Shown here: one piece after another, positions 36,004 through 45,453 of the stretch
How the letters are laid out: every line of letters starts with the position of its first letter
Position numbering within the stretch: position 1 is the stretch's first letter
The notes under the pieces: generated by a model
Databases searched by the model: none
Told to the model about the DNA's origin: nothing
The model's input: only the letters and a program-made list of their open reading frames with translations
Assembly (NCBI RefSeq): GCF_022429645.1
Contig: NZ_CP092480.1
Coordinates: 2,772,501 to 2,836,500, forward strand
From: Lutibacter sp. A80
Lineage (GTDB): Bacteria; Bacteroidota; Bacteroidia; Flavobacteriales; Flavobacteriaceae
Reading direction: 5' to 3'
Length of the DNA stretch: 64,000 bases
Translations under genes and position numbers: made by a program

Positions 36004-37572
36004 TTAGTTGTTTTTTTGAAGGTTTTTATGTGCTAATTCTTTACCTAATTCCACTCCAAATTGATCGAAACTGTAAATATTCCAAATAATACCTTGAATA
36101 AATATTTTATGTTCATAAAATGCAATTAAACCTCCTAAAGTTTTTGGTGTTAATTTATCAATTAAAATACTTGTACTTGGTTTGTTTCCCTCAAAAACTT
36201 TAAATGGAAGTAAGGTTTCAATTTCATCAATTTTACCTTGTGTTTTTAAGTCTAAATGTGCTTCTTCTTTGGTTTTTCCTTCAGCTAAAGCTTGTGTTTG
36301 ACCATAAAAATTAGCCATTAATTTTGTATGATGTTCTACATTACCATAAAGAGACTCTTTAAATCCAATAAAATCTGCTGGAATTAATTTAGTACCTTGG
36401 TGTAATAATTGCATAAAAGCATGTTGAGAGTTTGTACCAGGGCTTCCCCAAATAATATTTCCTGTTTGGTAGTTTACACGGTTTCCATTTCTATCAACAC
36501 TTTTACCATTACTTTCCATAATTGCTTGTTGTAAGTATGGTGCAAGTTTGCTTAAGTACTGAGAATATGGTAGAATAACTTCGCTTTCACTTTTAAAGAA
36601 ATTTGTATACCAAATACCTATTAAACTTGAAATAACAGGTGCATTTTTTTCAAAAGGTGTATTTTTAAAATGTTCATCCATTTCAAAAGCACCAATTAAT
36701 AGGTCTTTAAAATTTTGAAAACCTACAGCTAAACTAATAGTAAGTCCAACGGTACTCCATAATGAAAAACGACCACCAACCCAGTCCCACATTGTAAAAA
36801 TATTATCGCTATCAATTCCAAATTCACTTACTGTTTTTAAGTTTGTTGAAACAGCAACAAAGTGTTTTGCAACATCTTTTTCTGAAGCAGTTTGTAAAAA
36901 CCATTTTTTTATAGTAGTAGCATTTGTAAGTGTTTCTTGAGTTGTAAATGTTTTAGAAACAATAACAAACAAGGTAGTTTCAGGATTTAGATTTTTGATA
37001 GTTTCTTGAACATGGTCTCCATCTATATTTGAAACAAAATGTACATTTAAATGATTTTTATAGTATTTTAATGATTCTACAACCATATCAGGTCCTAAAT
37101 CTGAACCTCCAATACCAATATTTACAACATCTGTAATTGATTTATTTGTATATCCTTTCCAATCTCCAGAAACAACTTTATTAGTAAAAGATTCCATTTT
37201 ACTTAGTGTTTCTTTTACTTCTGGCATTACATTTTTACCATCAACTAAAATTTCTGTTGCAGTTTGATTTCTTAAAGCAGTGTGTAATACAGCTCTTTTT
37301 TCTGTTTCATTAATTTTGTCTCCAGAAAAATAAGCATCCATAGCACTTTTTAATTCAGACTCATTTGCTAATTCTAAAAGGTATTCTATAGTTTCTTTGG
37401 TTATTCTGTTTTTAGAAAAGTCAAATTCAAACTCATTAAAATTAAGAGTAAATGTTTCTTTTCTAGTAGCGTCATTGTTAAAAAGCGACTTTAAGTGAAG
37501 GTCTTTTACTGTATCGTAATGGTTAGTAAGTTTTTTCCAAGCATTAGTTTCAGTAGGATTTATATTTTTCAT
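36004..37572 (-). CDS. pgi: Glucose-6-phosphate isomerase
   Basis: 522 residues, slightly short of the ~550 of enterobacterial PGI but with both family signatures intact: [16 protein letters not shown] and [20 protein letters not shown], and the sugar-phosphate pocket [11 protein letters not shown]. The catalytic glutamate region (around [13 protein letters not shown]) and the C-terminal lysine ([11 protein letters not shown]) are present. It interconverts glucose-6-phosphate and fructose-6-phosphate in the cytoplasm. An M23 peptidase gene ends 10 bp upstream on the same strand, so they may be co-transcribed. Confidence 0.96.
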   Translation of the reverse strand: MKNINPTETNAWKKLTNHYDTVKDLHLKSLFNNDATRKETFTLNFNEFEFDFSKNRITKETIEYLLELANESELKSAMDAYFSGDKINETEKRAVLHTALRNQTATEILVDGKNVMPEVKETLSKMESFTNKVVSGDWKGYTNKSITDVVNIGIGGSDLGPDMVVESLKYYKNHLNVHFVSNIDGDHVQETIKNLNPETTLFVIVSKTFTTQETLTNATTIKKWFLQTASEKDVAKHFVAVSTNLKTVSEFGIDSDNIFTMWDWVGGRFSLWSTVGLTISLAVGFQNFKDLLIGAFEMDEHFKNTPFEKNAPVISSLIGIWYTNFFKSESEVILPYSQYLSKLAPYLQQAIMESNGKSVDRNGNRVNYQTGNIIWGSPGTNSQHAFMQLLHQGTKLIPADFIGFKESLYGNVEHHTKLMANFYGQTQALAEGKTKEEAHLDLKTQGKIDEIETLLPFKVFEGNKPSTSILIDKLTPKTLGGLIAFYEHKIFIQGIIWNIYSFDQFGVELGKELAHKNLQKNN

Positions 37573-37582
37573 CAGTATTAAT

Positions 37583-38854
37583 TTATGAATTTAATTCTTC
37601 TTGTGGTGTAATTATTTCAGTACTTATTTCAGGGTACTCGATTGCGTCTAATTGATTTTTTAGAGATTCTATAAATTTAAAATATGCTGGTTTTATAGCT
37701 TCTTTCATAGGTTCTGCAGCTGGCAATTCTTCTTTTAACGGATCTACTTGTTTGCCATTTTTCCAAAAACGATAACAAACATGGGGTCCAGATGTGTTTC
37801 CTGTCATACCAATATAACCAATTACATCTCCTTGTTTTACAACGTCTCCAACTTTTACGGCTCGTTTACTCATATGTAAATATTGAGTGCTGTAAGTGCT
37901 ATTATGACGAATTTTTACATAATTACCATTTCCTCCCTTTCTACGAGATTCTGTAACAACTCCATTTGCTGTAGCCATAATTGGAGTTCCAATTGGTGCA
38001 GCAAAATCAGTACCTAAATGCGGTCTAATTTTATTACCGTAAAAAGCAATTCTTCTTTTTAAATTATAACGAGATGAAAGTCTTCCAAATTGAATTGGCA
38101 TTTTTAAAAATTGACGACGTAAATTATTGGCTTCATCATCAAAATAATCTGGAATATTTAAGGTAGTATCGGCAACAAATTGAAATGCATAAAAAGGTTT
38201 ACCACCATGTTCAAAAAAGGAAGCTTTAACTTCTCCAATTCCAACAGGAACGGTATCATTTATATATAATTGCTCATATATTATTTTAAATTTATCATTT
38301 TTTTGAAGTCTAGAAAAATCTATTGTCCAGGCATAAATTTGATCTGCCATTTTAGATGTTAAATAAGAACTATAACCTAAATCATCCATAGTTTGTGAAA
38401 GGTTATTGGTTATAATTCCAGAAGCTGTTTTTAATTCTTTTCTTACTGGTTTTTTTCCATTATAGGCAGTGGTTATAGAATCTTTAAAATCTATTACGGT
38501 ATATCGTACTTTAGAGTGTTGGTAAATAAAAACTTGCGCTTGTTGGGTAGAATCGTTTTTAGCTAAAATTGTATAAGGGATACCGCTTTTTATTTTTCTT
38601 ACATTAAATGTATCCTTAATTTTATTAACAATTTCTAATACTTTTGGATATGCTATTCGATGTCTATCTAAAATTTCACTAAAATTTTCGCCAGATTTAA
38701 TAGTGTCATTAATTACTTTGTAATCATTTAATTTAAAACCAAATTCTTCAATAACAACTGGTTTTACTTCTTTTGGAATGTTAATTACTTCGGGTTTATT
38801 TTCTTTGCAAGAAATTAATATGGCGAATATTATAAGTGTAAATAATTTTTTCAA
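37583..38854 (-). CDS. M23 family metallopeptidase lipoprotein with altered HxH motif
   Basis: 423 residues. A lipobox (FAILISC, Cys16) is followed by a LysM-like/OapA-type segment (about 45-130, [18 protein letters not shown]) and an M23 peptidase domain (about 270-385) with HLGTD (His279, Asp283), YLHMS and GPHVCYRFW. In canonical M23 enzymes the last motif is HxH and its second His binds zinc; here that position is Cys360. Cys can coordinate zinc, so the enzyme may still work as a peptidoglycan endopeptidase. This variant is, to my recollection, frequent in Bacteroidota. Upstream of pgi and downstream of a DUF3108 gene on the same strand. Confidence 0.9.
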   Translation of the reverse strand: MKKLFTLIIFAILISCKENKPEVINIPKEVKPVVIEEFGFKLNDYKVINDTIKSGENFSEILDRHRIAYPKVLEIVNKIKDTFNVRKIKSGIPYTILAKNDSTQQAQVFIYQHSKVRYTVIDFKDSITTAYNGKKPVRKELKTASGIITNNLSQTMDDLGYSSYLTSKMADQIYAWTIDFSRLQKNDKFKIIYEQLYINDTVPVGIGEVKASFFEHGGKPFYAFQFVADTTLNIPDYFDDEANNLRRQFLKMPIQFGRLSSRYNLKRRIAFYGNKIRPHLGTDFAAPIGTPIMATANGVVTESRRKGGNGNYVKIRHNSTYSTQYLHMSKRAVKVGDVVKQGDVIGYIGMTGNTSGPHVCYRFWKNGKQVDPLKEELPAAEPMKEAIKPAYFKFIESLKNQLDAIEYPEISTEIITPQEELNS

Positions 38855-38905
38855 TGTTTTACTTGTATTTTTTTAGATTTAAAAAATAAAACACAAAAGT
38901 ACAAT

Positions 38906-39712
38906 TTAATTGTCAAAAATAATGTTAAAAGGATGGGCTAATCCTTTAAAAGCATCTAAATCTGCTCTAAGAGATCCAACTGCAAGTGAAGCTTTAATTC
39001 TTAATGGAATTTTATTAGCATCATCACTTATCCAAACAGTAACACTTTCTTGCTCTTTAAACACCCTACCTGCTTGTACCATAGGTCTAAAAGTTAAAGA
39101 GTTAATTTTTCCAAACTTAGTATTTATTACTTCTGTTCCTAAAAATTGTAATTTAAAGTTATGAATTTCTTGATCAAAAAACATAGGCAATTCAATTTCA
39201 TCTCCAACGTTTAAATTATTTAATTTTTGATTTCTTAAATAGTATAACGATGATAGCATATCTTGAATTTCATCATTTATTGGGTGCTTTGTTTCTGTAT
39301 TTTTTTTATTATTTTTTACTATTGCTTGTTTTGTGTTATAGTCAAACGTAATTTCTTTATCTTTTGTATAACCTCCTTCATCAATTTTTCTAATAAATCG
39401 ATATGGTTTTAAGGTTTCTTTATAGATAAATGTTTGATAGTCATCTTTTACTTTAAACAATAAGCTTACAATACCGGTTGATTTTCCTTTACCAATAATA
39501 TGAAAGGCTTCTTTTCCTGAATTTTCAGTATCTCTAACCTCAATAGTAGAAAAGCCCGCATTAAAAAAATTACTATAACTCATTCTAAATTTCAACCATT
39601 CTCCACCTTGGAATGCAAATTTCTTTTCTGAATTAACAGCATCTAATTTCACCGTTTGACTATGTGATATAGTAAAAATCAGAAGGAATAGTATAAAAAT
39701 ATATTTTTTCAT
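38906..39712 (-). CDS. DUF3108 periplasmic protein
   Basis: 268 residues with a signal peptide (KYIFILFLLIFTISHSQT). The mature region (FAFQGGEWLKFRMSYSNFFNAGFSTIEV, then QDMLSSLYYLRNQKL, and IPLRIKASLAVGSLRADL) follows the DUF3108 pattern, a beta-rich periplasmic fold. Function unknown. It precedes the M23 lipoprotein gene by 51 bp on the same strand, which hints at an envelope role; that is inference. Confidence 0.85.
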   Translation of the reverse strand: MKKYIFILFLLIFTISHSQTVKLDAVNSEKKFAFQGGEWLKFRMSYSNFFNAGFSTIEVRDTENSGKEAFHIIGKGKSTGIVSLLFKVKDDYQTFIYKETLKPYRFIRKIDEGGYTKDKEITFDYNTKQAIVKNNKKNTETKHPINDEIQDMLSSLYYLRNQKLNNLNVGDEIELPMFFDQEIHNFKLQFLGTEVINTKFGKINSLTFRPMVQAGRVFKEQESVTVWISDDANKIPLRIKASLAVGSLRADLDAFKGLAHPFNIIFDN

Positions 39713-39858
39713 TGGGATAGTACTAATTTGTTTCTTAAGTGAAATACAATATCTGTTCCAAAAATAATAAAAGCCAAACGTTTAATAGTTAAGCTTTTAT
39801 TAATTTTGATATTTTAAAAGTATTGTAAGAAACTAGAATAGGCTTACTCATGTACTTG

Positions 39859-40113
39859 TTAAAATTTAATTCCGTTGATTTCTATTACTCTTTTTATTTG
39901 AGGAGCATGTTTTATTATAGTGGCTTCAACACCATTTTTTAGAGTCATTTGATTTACAGAACAACCTAAACAAGCACCTTCTAATTGGACACTTACTGTA
40001 TCTTCAGTAATTTCAACTAAAGAAATATTGCCACCGTCAGCTTCTAAATAAGGTCTTATTTCTTGTAAAGCATTTTCTACATTTGCTTTTAGTTCTTCTG
40101 GATTCATTTTCAT
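39859..40113 (-). CDS. NifU C-terminal domain protein (Nfu-type Fe-S carrier)
   Basis: 84 residues consisting of one Nfu domain. The cluster-binding motif CLGC lies in LEGACLGCSVNQMTLKNGVE. It is expected to carry and hand on a [4Fe-4S] cluster as a homodimer in the cytoplasm. It lies 3 bp downstream of the Mrp-type ATPase gene and is surely co-transcribed with it; together they form a small Fe-S transfer module. The third codon is also ATG, so the start could be 6 bp shorter. Confidence 0.93.
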   Translation of the reverse strand: MKMNPEELKANVENALQEIRPYLEADGGNISLVEITEDTVSVQLEGACLGCSVNQMTLKNGVEATIIKHAPQIKRVIEINGIKF

Positions 40114-40116
40114 AAT

Positions 40117-41244
40117 TTAGTTTGTGCTACAACCACTCATAGTGGAAATTCTTACAACTTCTGTAGGAGGTAAATCTTTGTTTCTTTTTACTAATTGCGA
40201 TAACGCATTTTTAGTTATTAAACTAAAAGCCTCTTCTAAAGGTGTATTTTCTTGTAGAGCAACTGGATGACCAACATCACCAGCTTCTCTAATACTTTGT
40301 ACCAATGGTACTTCTCCTAAAAATTCAGTATCAATATCTTCAGCTAAATTTTTTGCACCATCTTTTCCAAAAATATAATATTTATTATCTGGTAATTCTG
40401 CTGGTGTAAAGTAACTCATGTTTTCAACAATACCTAAAACAGGAACGTTAATAGTTTCTTGTTGGAACATAGCTACTCCTTTTTTAGCATCTGCTAAAGC
40501 TATATTTTGAGGTGTACTTACAATTACAGCACCTGTTACAGGAACTGCTTGTACTATTGATAAGTGAATATCTCCTGTTCCTGGAGGTAAATCAATTAAT
40601 AGAAAATCTAATTCGCCCCAATGCGCATCAAAAATCATTTGATTTAATGCTTTTGAAGCCATTGCTCCACGCCAAATTACAGCTTGATTTGCATCTGTAA
40701 AGAAACCTAATGAAAGTATTTTTACACCATAGCTTTCTACTGGTAACATTTTTGAGCGACCTTCAATTTCAGCAGATAGTGGTTTTGCATTAGCAACATC
40801 AAACATTAAATGTATTGAGGGACCATAAATATCGGCATCTAAAATACCAACCTTAAAACCCATTTTTTGAAGTGATATTGCCATATTTGCAGTAATTGTA
40901 GATTTTCCTACACCACCTTTTCCTGAGGCAATTGCAATAATATTTTTAATTCCAGGTACTTTTGGTTTTTCTGGTTTTAAAGGTGCTACTGGAGGTGCTT
41001 CTGAAGTAACATTTACTTTTACGTCGGCTTTTTGATCCACATGTAAGTGAATAGCTTTCATAATTTCAACTTCAACTTTCTTTTTTGCTTGTAGTGTAGG
41101 GTTACTAATAGTTACATCTACAATAATTTCTTTATCAAAAGTAACAATATTTTTAACTGCTCCACTTTCAACTAAACTTTTACCTTCTCCGGGTGCTGTT
41201 ATAGTTTCAAGTGCTTTTGTGATATCTTTTTTATTATAAGCCAT
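40117..41244 (-). CDS. mrp: Mrp/ApbC-type P-loop ATPase, Fe-S cluster carrier
   Basis: 375 residues. An N-terminal DUF59/MIP18-like domain (1-75) is followed by a P-loop NTPase with the deviant Walker A GKGGVGKST (about 113-121), LDADIYGPSIH and DLPPGTGDIHLS. Relatives bind and transfer [4Fe-4S] clusters. Oddly the protein has a single cysteine, in the C-terminal SGCSTN; the CxxC expected after ENMS is replaced by ENMSYFTPAELPDNKYY. A cluster could then be bridged only through that C-terminal Cys or by the Nfu partner encoded next door. Family call firm, mechanism open. Confidence 0.93.
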   Translation of the reverse strand: MAYNKKDITKALETITAPGEGKSLVESGAVKNIVTFDKEIIVDVTISNPTLQAKKKVEVEIMKAIHLHVDQKADVKVNVTSEAPPVAPLKPEKPKVPGIKNIIAIASGKGGVGKSTITANMAISLQKMGFKVGILDADIYGPSIHLMFDVANAKPLSAEIEGRSKMLPVESYGVKILSLGFFTDANQAVIWRGAMASKALNQMIFDAHWGELDFLLIDLPPGTGDIHLSIVQAVPVTGAVIVSTPQNIALADAKKGVAMFQQETINVPVLGIVENMSYFTPAELPDNKYYIFGKDGAKNLAEDIDTEFLGEVPLVQSIREAGDVGHPVALQENTPLEEAFSLITKNALSQLVKRNKDLPPTEVVRISTMSGCSTN

Positions 41245-41355
41245 AATTTTTTATATAAAATCATTCTAAACAACAAAGATACAGAGTTCAGGTGAATATA
41301 AAAAGACTTGTTTTAAAAAGTAATGTTGTTGATGTTACACTAATTTTTTTAGAGT

Positions 41356-41688
41356 TTAAGATAATTCTTTACACGGATCCCAAAAAAGGGAGTCGAAATT
41401 TTGAATTTGATTTTCTACAACTTGAATACCTTCGCTCTCCAATAATTGTTGCATTAAATTAGTGCCATCAAAATGTTGTTTTCCGGTTAATAAGCCTTTT
41501 CTATTTACAACTCTATGTGCTGGAATTTTTTGATTGTTGTGAGATGCATTCATAGCCCAACCAACCATTCTAGCAGAACGTGCAGCTCCTAAATATTTTG
41601 CAATTGCTCCATAACTAGTTACTCTTCCAAATGGAATTTGTTCAGCTACTTTGTATACTTTATCAAAAAAATTATCAGTTTCTTTCAA
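41356..41688 (-). CDS. Alkyltransferase-like (ATL) DNA-binding protein of the MGMT family
   Basis: 110 residues matching the DNA-binding domain of O6-alkylguanine-DNA alkyltransferases (IPFGRVTSYGAIAKYLGAARSARMVG is the helix-turn-helix region). The active-site PCHR is replaced by PAHR (Ala57), so the protein cannot accept an alkyl group. ATL proteins are known to bind O6-alkylguanine and channel it to nucleotide-excision repair; that role is assumed here by family. Its start overlaps the LysE-type gene stop by 4 bp (41685-41688). Confidence 0.92.
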   Translation of the reverse strand: MKETDNFFDKVYKVAEQIPFGRVTSYGAIAKYLGAARSARMVGWAMNASHNNQKIPAHRVVNRKGLLTGKQHFDGTNLMQQLLESEGIQVVENQIQNFDSLFWDPCKELS

Positions 41689-42299
41689 TTTAATAATTGA
41701 ATTAATGTTATAAGTGCAATTAAGCCTGTAATTCCAGCCAAAACAAAATTGATATTTCTAGAAATTAAACCCATTTTTTTTTGAATTAATTTAGCCGAGT
41801 TGTTGTAAATACTTAATAAAGCAAAGGTTCCAAATCCTGAACCTAACATAAAAATTACAATATTTGTTTGCGTAAGATCCATCCAGCCGTTAGATTTTAA
41901 TGCACTTCCTACACTGCAATAATAAGGGATTGCTAAAAGATTTAAAGATGATAAAATTACACCAAGCGTAAAACTATTTTTAATTTTCGATTTTTTTATT
42001 TTTTGTGTTTTTTTCTCTTTTATTCCTTTGTAAAAAAAGAAAATAGAAAGTAACGCAAATAAAATTACCGCAATTTGTTGAAAAGATGTTCCAATAAAAG
42101 ATGTGTTATGAAGGTAATTTATAAAAACTAACGAAATATAGGTTTGTATAAAAATAATAAAAGTAACACCAAAAGCAAAATGGTAACTTTTTCGCTTTCC
42201 TTTTTCTAAACTAATTTTTAAAGAGGTTAAATTTAATAAACCAGGAGGTGTAGCCGCTACAAAAGAGGTTAAAAACCCTAAAATAAATTGTAGCACCAT
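41685..42299 (-). CDS. LysE family translocator
   Basis: 204 residues, six predicted membrane segments, opening FILGFLTSFVAATPPGLLNLTSLKISLEKG, a version of the LysE/RhtB entry motif (P-G-P usually; here PPG). It is an inner-membrane exporter-like protein, with amino acids as the family's usual substrates; the substrate here is unknown. Tail-to-head with the ATL gene (4-bp overlap) and 4 bp after trmB's stop, so it belongs to a trmB-lysE-atl transcript. Confidence 0.85.
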   Translation of the reverse strand: MVLQFILGFLTSFVAATPPGLLNLTSLKISLEKGKRKSYHFAFGVTFIIFIQTYISLVFINYLHNTSFIGTSFQQIAVILFALLSIFFFYKGIKEKKTQKIKKSKIKNSFTLGVILSSLNLLAIPYYCSVGSALKSNGWMDLTQTNIVIFMLGSGFGTFALLSIYNNSAKLIQKKMGLISRNINFVLAGITGLIALITLIQLLN

Positions 42300-42303
42300 A
42301 ATA

Positions 42304-42975
42304 TTAATAGTTTAATCTAAATTGAATATAAGTAATAGGTTTTTGCTTTTCTAAATATTGTTTTTCGTAAAAAGTTTGTGTTTCAGTAACTTCTTTAGGT
42401 GAATGAGCATTTTTATAAATATCGTGATGTGCATATATAACTTCATGACCTGCGCCATGTAATAAACCTAAGGTATAACCATGCATAAATTCGCTATCTG
42501 TTTTTAAATTTACTATACCTTCTGGTTTTAAAACTTGATGGTATTTCTTTAAAAACACGGCATTTGTTAATCTATGCTTTGTACGTGTATATTTAATTTG
42601 TGGATCTGGAAAAGTAATCCAAATTTCAGCTACTTCGTTTTCAGCAAATATTAAATCAATTAATTCTATTTGAGTTCTAATAAATGCAACATTAGTTAAG
42701 TTTTCTTCTAATGCAGTTTTAGCACCTCGCCAAAAACGTGCACCTTTTAAGTCAATACCAATATAATTTACATTTGGATTTTTACGAGCCAATGCAATTG
42801 TGTATTCACCTTTACCGCATCCTAATTCTAAAACTATTGGATTGTTGTTATTAAAAAATGCTTGCCAGTTTCCTTTTTTTGAAAAGCCTTTAAGTATTTC
42901 TTCTCGTGTAGGTTGAATTACATTAGAAAATGTATCGTTTTCACGAAATCTTTTTAATTTGTTTTTGCTTCCCAC
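42304..42975 (-). CDS. trmB: tRNA (guanine(46)-N7)-methyltransferase
   Basis: 223 residues with a GTG start (GTG GGA AGC AAA). The SAM-binding motif is LELGCGKGEYTIALA, followed by NYIGIDLKGARFW and the TrmB signature IWITFPDPQIKYTRTKHRLT. It methylates G46 in the tRNA variable loop. It heads a probable operon with a LysE-type exporter and an ATL protein. Confidence 0.95.
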   Translation of the reverse strand: MGSKNKLKRFRENDTFSNVIQPTREEILKGFSKKGNWQAFFNNNNPIVLELGCGKGEYTIALARKNPNVNYIGIDLKGARFWRGAKTALEENLTNVAFIRTQIELIDLIFAENEVAEIWITFPDPQIKYTRTKHRLTNAVFLKKYHQVLKPEGIVNLKTDSEFMHGYTLGLLHGAGHEVIYAHHDIYKNAHSPKEVTETQTFYEKQYLEKQKPITYIQFRLNY

Positions 42976-43025
42976 AGTTAGTAGTGTGTTTTAAAAGGAA
43001 ATTTAAATAAATTTAGGAATAGAAA

Positions 43026-43223
43026 TTACTCGTTTCCAGCTTTTTTGTATTTTCTTATTTCGCCTAGCCAATATAAAAAGGCAAAAAATACGATAATAAT
43101 AAAAACCCAACTTATTGTGTTTTGAGCCCACCAATTATCCATTCCTCTAATACTGTCGTAAGGAGCAAATAAAACATTAGTAAAAAAATCACCTATCGCT
43201 TTAAAAATATTGTTTGCAATCAT
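43026..43223 (-). CDS. Small membrane protein, DUF6341-like
   Basis: 65 residues with one clear transmembrane helix (about 35-55, ISWVFIIIVFFAFLYWLGEI) and a basic tail (RKYKKAGNE). The N-terminal half (NNIFKAIGDFFTNVLFAPYDSIRGMDNWW) is amphipathic. This resembles the small flavobacterial DUF6341 family, often found next to DUF6427 and upp as here. Function unknown. It is divergent from the DUF6427 gene with only 42 bp between starts. Confidence 0.75.
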   Translation of the reverse strand: MIANNIFKAIGDFFTNVLFAPYDSIRGMDNWWAQNTISWVFIIIVFFAFLYWLGEIRKYKKAGNE

Positions 43224-43265
43224 TTTTCTTAATTATATTTACAGACAAAAGTATGAAATATAGTA

Positions 43266-44189
43266 ATGATAGCAAATTTTTTTAATAAATCTAAACCTGT
43301 AATAATTGTTAACCTACTATTGCTCTTTGCAATATTGTATTTAATAGCAACATTTTTATTTACTCAAATTAATGTTTCAATAGTATCTTTTGGAGTTATT
43401 CTGGTTGGTTTTATTGGATTTGTTTTTATGTTATTGGCTATAAATTTTATTATAAATAAGAATAAATTAACAGGTGATAACTCGTATGCCTTATTAATAA
43501 TTATTTTATTGTTTGGTAGTTTTTACGAAACAATGTTTAATGTAAACTTATTTTTTTCCAACTTATTACTGTTTTTTGCGTTTAGAAAAATTTATAGTTT
43601 AAAGTCGGGTTTTAATACAAAATCTAAATTATTTGATGCCGGTTTTTGGATTGGTATTTCAGCAATTTTATATTCTTGGAGTATTTTATTTTTAATATTG
43701 ATTTATGTAGCAATGTTTCTCTACAATAAAATTACTTTAAAAAATTTAGCAATACCTATTATTGGATTTTTGTTTCCTATAATCGGGTTTTTTACCTATC
43801 ATTTTTATTTTGAAAGTCTAGATGTTTTTTACAATAAGCTAATTTTAGAATACAGTTTTGATTATTACAGCTATAATAATTTAAAATATTTAATACCACT
43901 ATCTGTATTAATAACACTTATATTATGGAGTCTTGTTTTTTTAACACCTAAAGTATTATTGGTTAACAATTCTTTTAAATCAGCATTTCAAATAATTATA
44001 AATCACTTAATTATTTCAATTGTAATTGTATTGTTTTCGCCACATAAGAACGGTTCAGAAATGTTTTTTCTATTATTTCCATCTGGAGTAATAATAGCTA
44101 ACTACTTACAAAAAATTACATCTAAAATATTTAAGAATGTAATTTTATATTTATTTTTTATAGTTACTATTGCGGTGTATTTACTATAA
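43266..44189 (+). CDS. Multi-pass membrane protein, DUF6427-like
   Basis: 307 residues with roughly eight or nine hydrophobic segments and few charged residues (for example KPVIIVNLLLLFAILYLIAT and KYLIPLSVLITLILWSLVFL). It matches the flavobacterial DUF6427 family by character and context (neighbours upp and DUF6341). The layout recalls polytopic glycosyltransferase-like or O-antigen-type proteins, but no catalytic motif is visible. Its stop overlaps the convergent upp stop by 6 bp (44184-44189). Confidence 0.75.
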   Translation: MIANFFNKSKPVIIVNLLLLFAILYLIATFLFTQINVSIVSFGVILVGFIGFVFMLLAINFIINKNKLTGDNSYALLIIILLFGSFYETMFNVNLFFSNLLLFFAFRKIYSLKSGFNTKSKLFDAGFWIGISAILYSWSILFLILIYVAMFLYNKITLKNLAIPIIGFLFPIIGFFTYHFYFESLDVFYNKLILEYSFDYYSYNNLKYLIPLSVLITLILWSLVFLTPKVLLVNNSFKSAFQIIINHLIISIVIVLFSPHKNGSEMFFLLFPSGVIIANYLQKITSKIFKNVILYLFFIVTIAVYLL

Positions 44190-44834
44190 TTTTACGCCAA
44201 AAGCTAAATCTCCTGCATCTCCTAAACCAGGAACAATATATCCATGACTGTTTAATTTTTCATCAACAGTTCCAATCCATAATTTTGTGTCTTTTGGAAA
44301 GTGATCTTTAATATATTCAATACCTTCTGTAGCACCAATAACACAAGCTAAATGAATTTCTTTTGGAGTACCATGTTTTTTTAAACCTTCAAAAACAGCA
44401 ACTAAAGATTGGCCAGTTGCTAAAATTGGATCCGCTAAAATTAATGTTTTGTTATCTAAACTAGGTGAAGCAAAATACTCTACTTTAATGTCAAACTCTT
44501 TATCGTTTCGTTGTTTTCTATATGCTGAAATAAAAGCGTTTTCTGCATCATCAAAATAATTTAGAAGTCCATCATGTAAAGGAATTCCAGCTCTTAAAAT
44601 TGAACATAAAACAATATCGTTTTTTGGTGTGTCTACTACTTTAGTTCCTAGAGGTGTAGTAACTGTGTTTTTTTCAAAAGTTAATGTCTGACTAATTTTA
44701 TATGCAATTATTTCACCAATTCTACCAATATTTCGTCTAAAACGCATAGAATCTTTTTGAACTGACACATCTCTTATTTCAGAAATAAATTTATTTAATA
44801 TTGATTTTTTGGAATCTAATATATTGACAATCAT
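44184..44834 (-). CDS. upp: Uracil phosphoribosyltransferase
   Basis: 216 residues. The PRPP-binding loop is LILADPILATGQSLVAV, and the uracil-binding C-terminal loop is IVPGLGDAGDLAFG; both are intact. It salvages uracil to UMP in the cytoplasm. Start ATG at 44834 fits the family (MIVNILDSKKSILNKFI). It is convergent with the DUF6427 gene, and its last codons overlap that gene's end. Confidence 0.95.
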   Translation of the reverse strand: MIVNILDSKKSILNKFISEIRDVSVQKDSMRFRRNIGRIGEIIAYKISQTLTFEKNTVTTPLGTKVVDTPKNDIVLCSILRAGIPLHDGLLNYFDDAENAFISAYRKQRNDKEFDIKVEYFASPSLDNKTLILADPILATGQSLVAVFEGLKKHGTPKEIHLACVIGATEGIEYIKDHFPKDTKLWIGTVDEKLNSHGYIVPGLGDAGDLAFGVKL

Positions 44835-44961
44835 ATATGGCGTATTTTTAGCAAAAATAAAACTTTAAAACGAGATTTTAAACGAAAGGTTTGGTTTAAT
44901 TTTTGTATATTTAATTTTAAGTTTTTAAAAATTAATTAATAATTAAAAAAAGAAAAAGAAC

Positions 44962-45435
44962 ATGGGATTATTTTCATTTATTAAAGATGCTGGAGCTAAA
45001 GTTTTTGGTATCGGTAAAACTACTGCAGAAGAAGCAGCTGATACAGCGGCTATTGCTAAAGAAAAAGCAGTAAAGCTTTCGAATGCTATCGAAACTTTAG
45101 ATTTAAAAGTAAAAGATTTAAATGTAGAAGTTAATGGAGACAATGCAACTGTTTGGGGACAAGCAGATTCTCAGGCAACTCGTGAAAAAGTAATTTTGGT
45201 ATTAGGAAATACTGAAGGTATAGCAACAGTTGATGACAAAATGACTGTTGAAGTTCCAGAACCTGAAGCTCAATTTCATACAGTAGTTAAAGGAGATTAT
45301 TTAAGTAAAATTGCTAAAAAATATTATGGAGATGCAATGAAATATCCAGTTATTTTTGAAGCGAATAAACCAATGCTTACAGATCCAGATAAAATTTATC
45401 CAGGTCAAGTATTAAGAATACCAGCTTTAGATTAA
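44962..45435 (+). CDS. BON plus LysM protein, Kbp/YgaU-like
   Basis: 157 residues beginning MGLFSFIKDAGAKVFGIGK, the characteristic start of E. coli Kbp (YgaU). A BON domain (about 45-95, GDNATVWGQADSQATREKVIL) precedes a LysM domain (about 107-156, HTVVKGDYLSKIAKKYYGD... YPGQVLRIP). No signal peptide is visible. E. coli Kbp is a cytoplasmic potassium-binding protein; the same role here is by homology only. Monocistronic, followed by a palindromic element. Confidence 0.9.
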   Translation: MGLFSFIKDAGAKVFGIGKTTAEEAADTAAIAKEKAVKLSNAIETLDLKVKDLNVEVNGDNATVWGQADSQATREKVILVLGNTEGIATVDDKMTVEVPEPEAQFHTVVKGDYLSKIAKKYYGDAMKYPVIFEANKPMLTDPDKIYPGQVLRIPALD

Positions 45436-45453
45436 AACTTAAAGTTGTATTTA

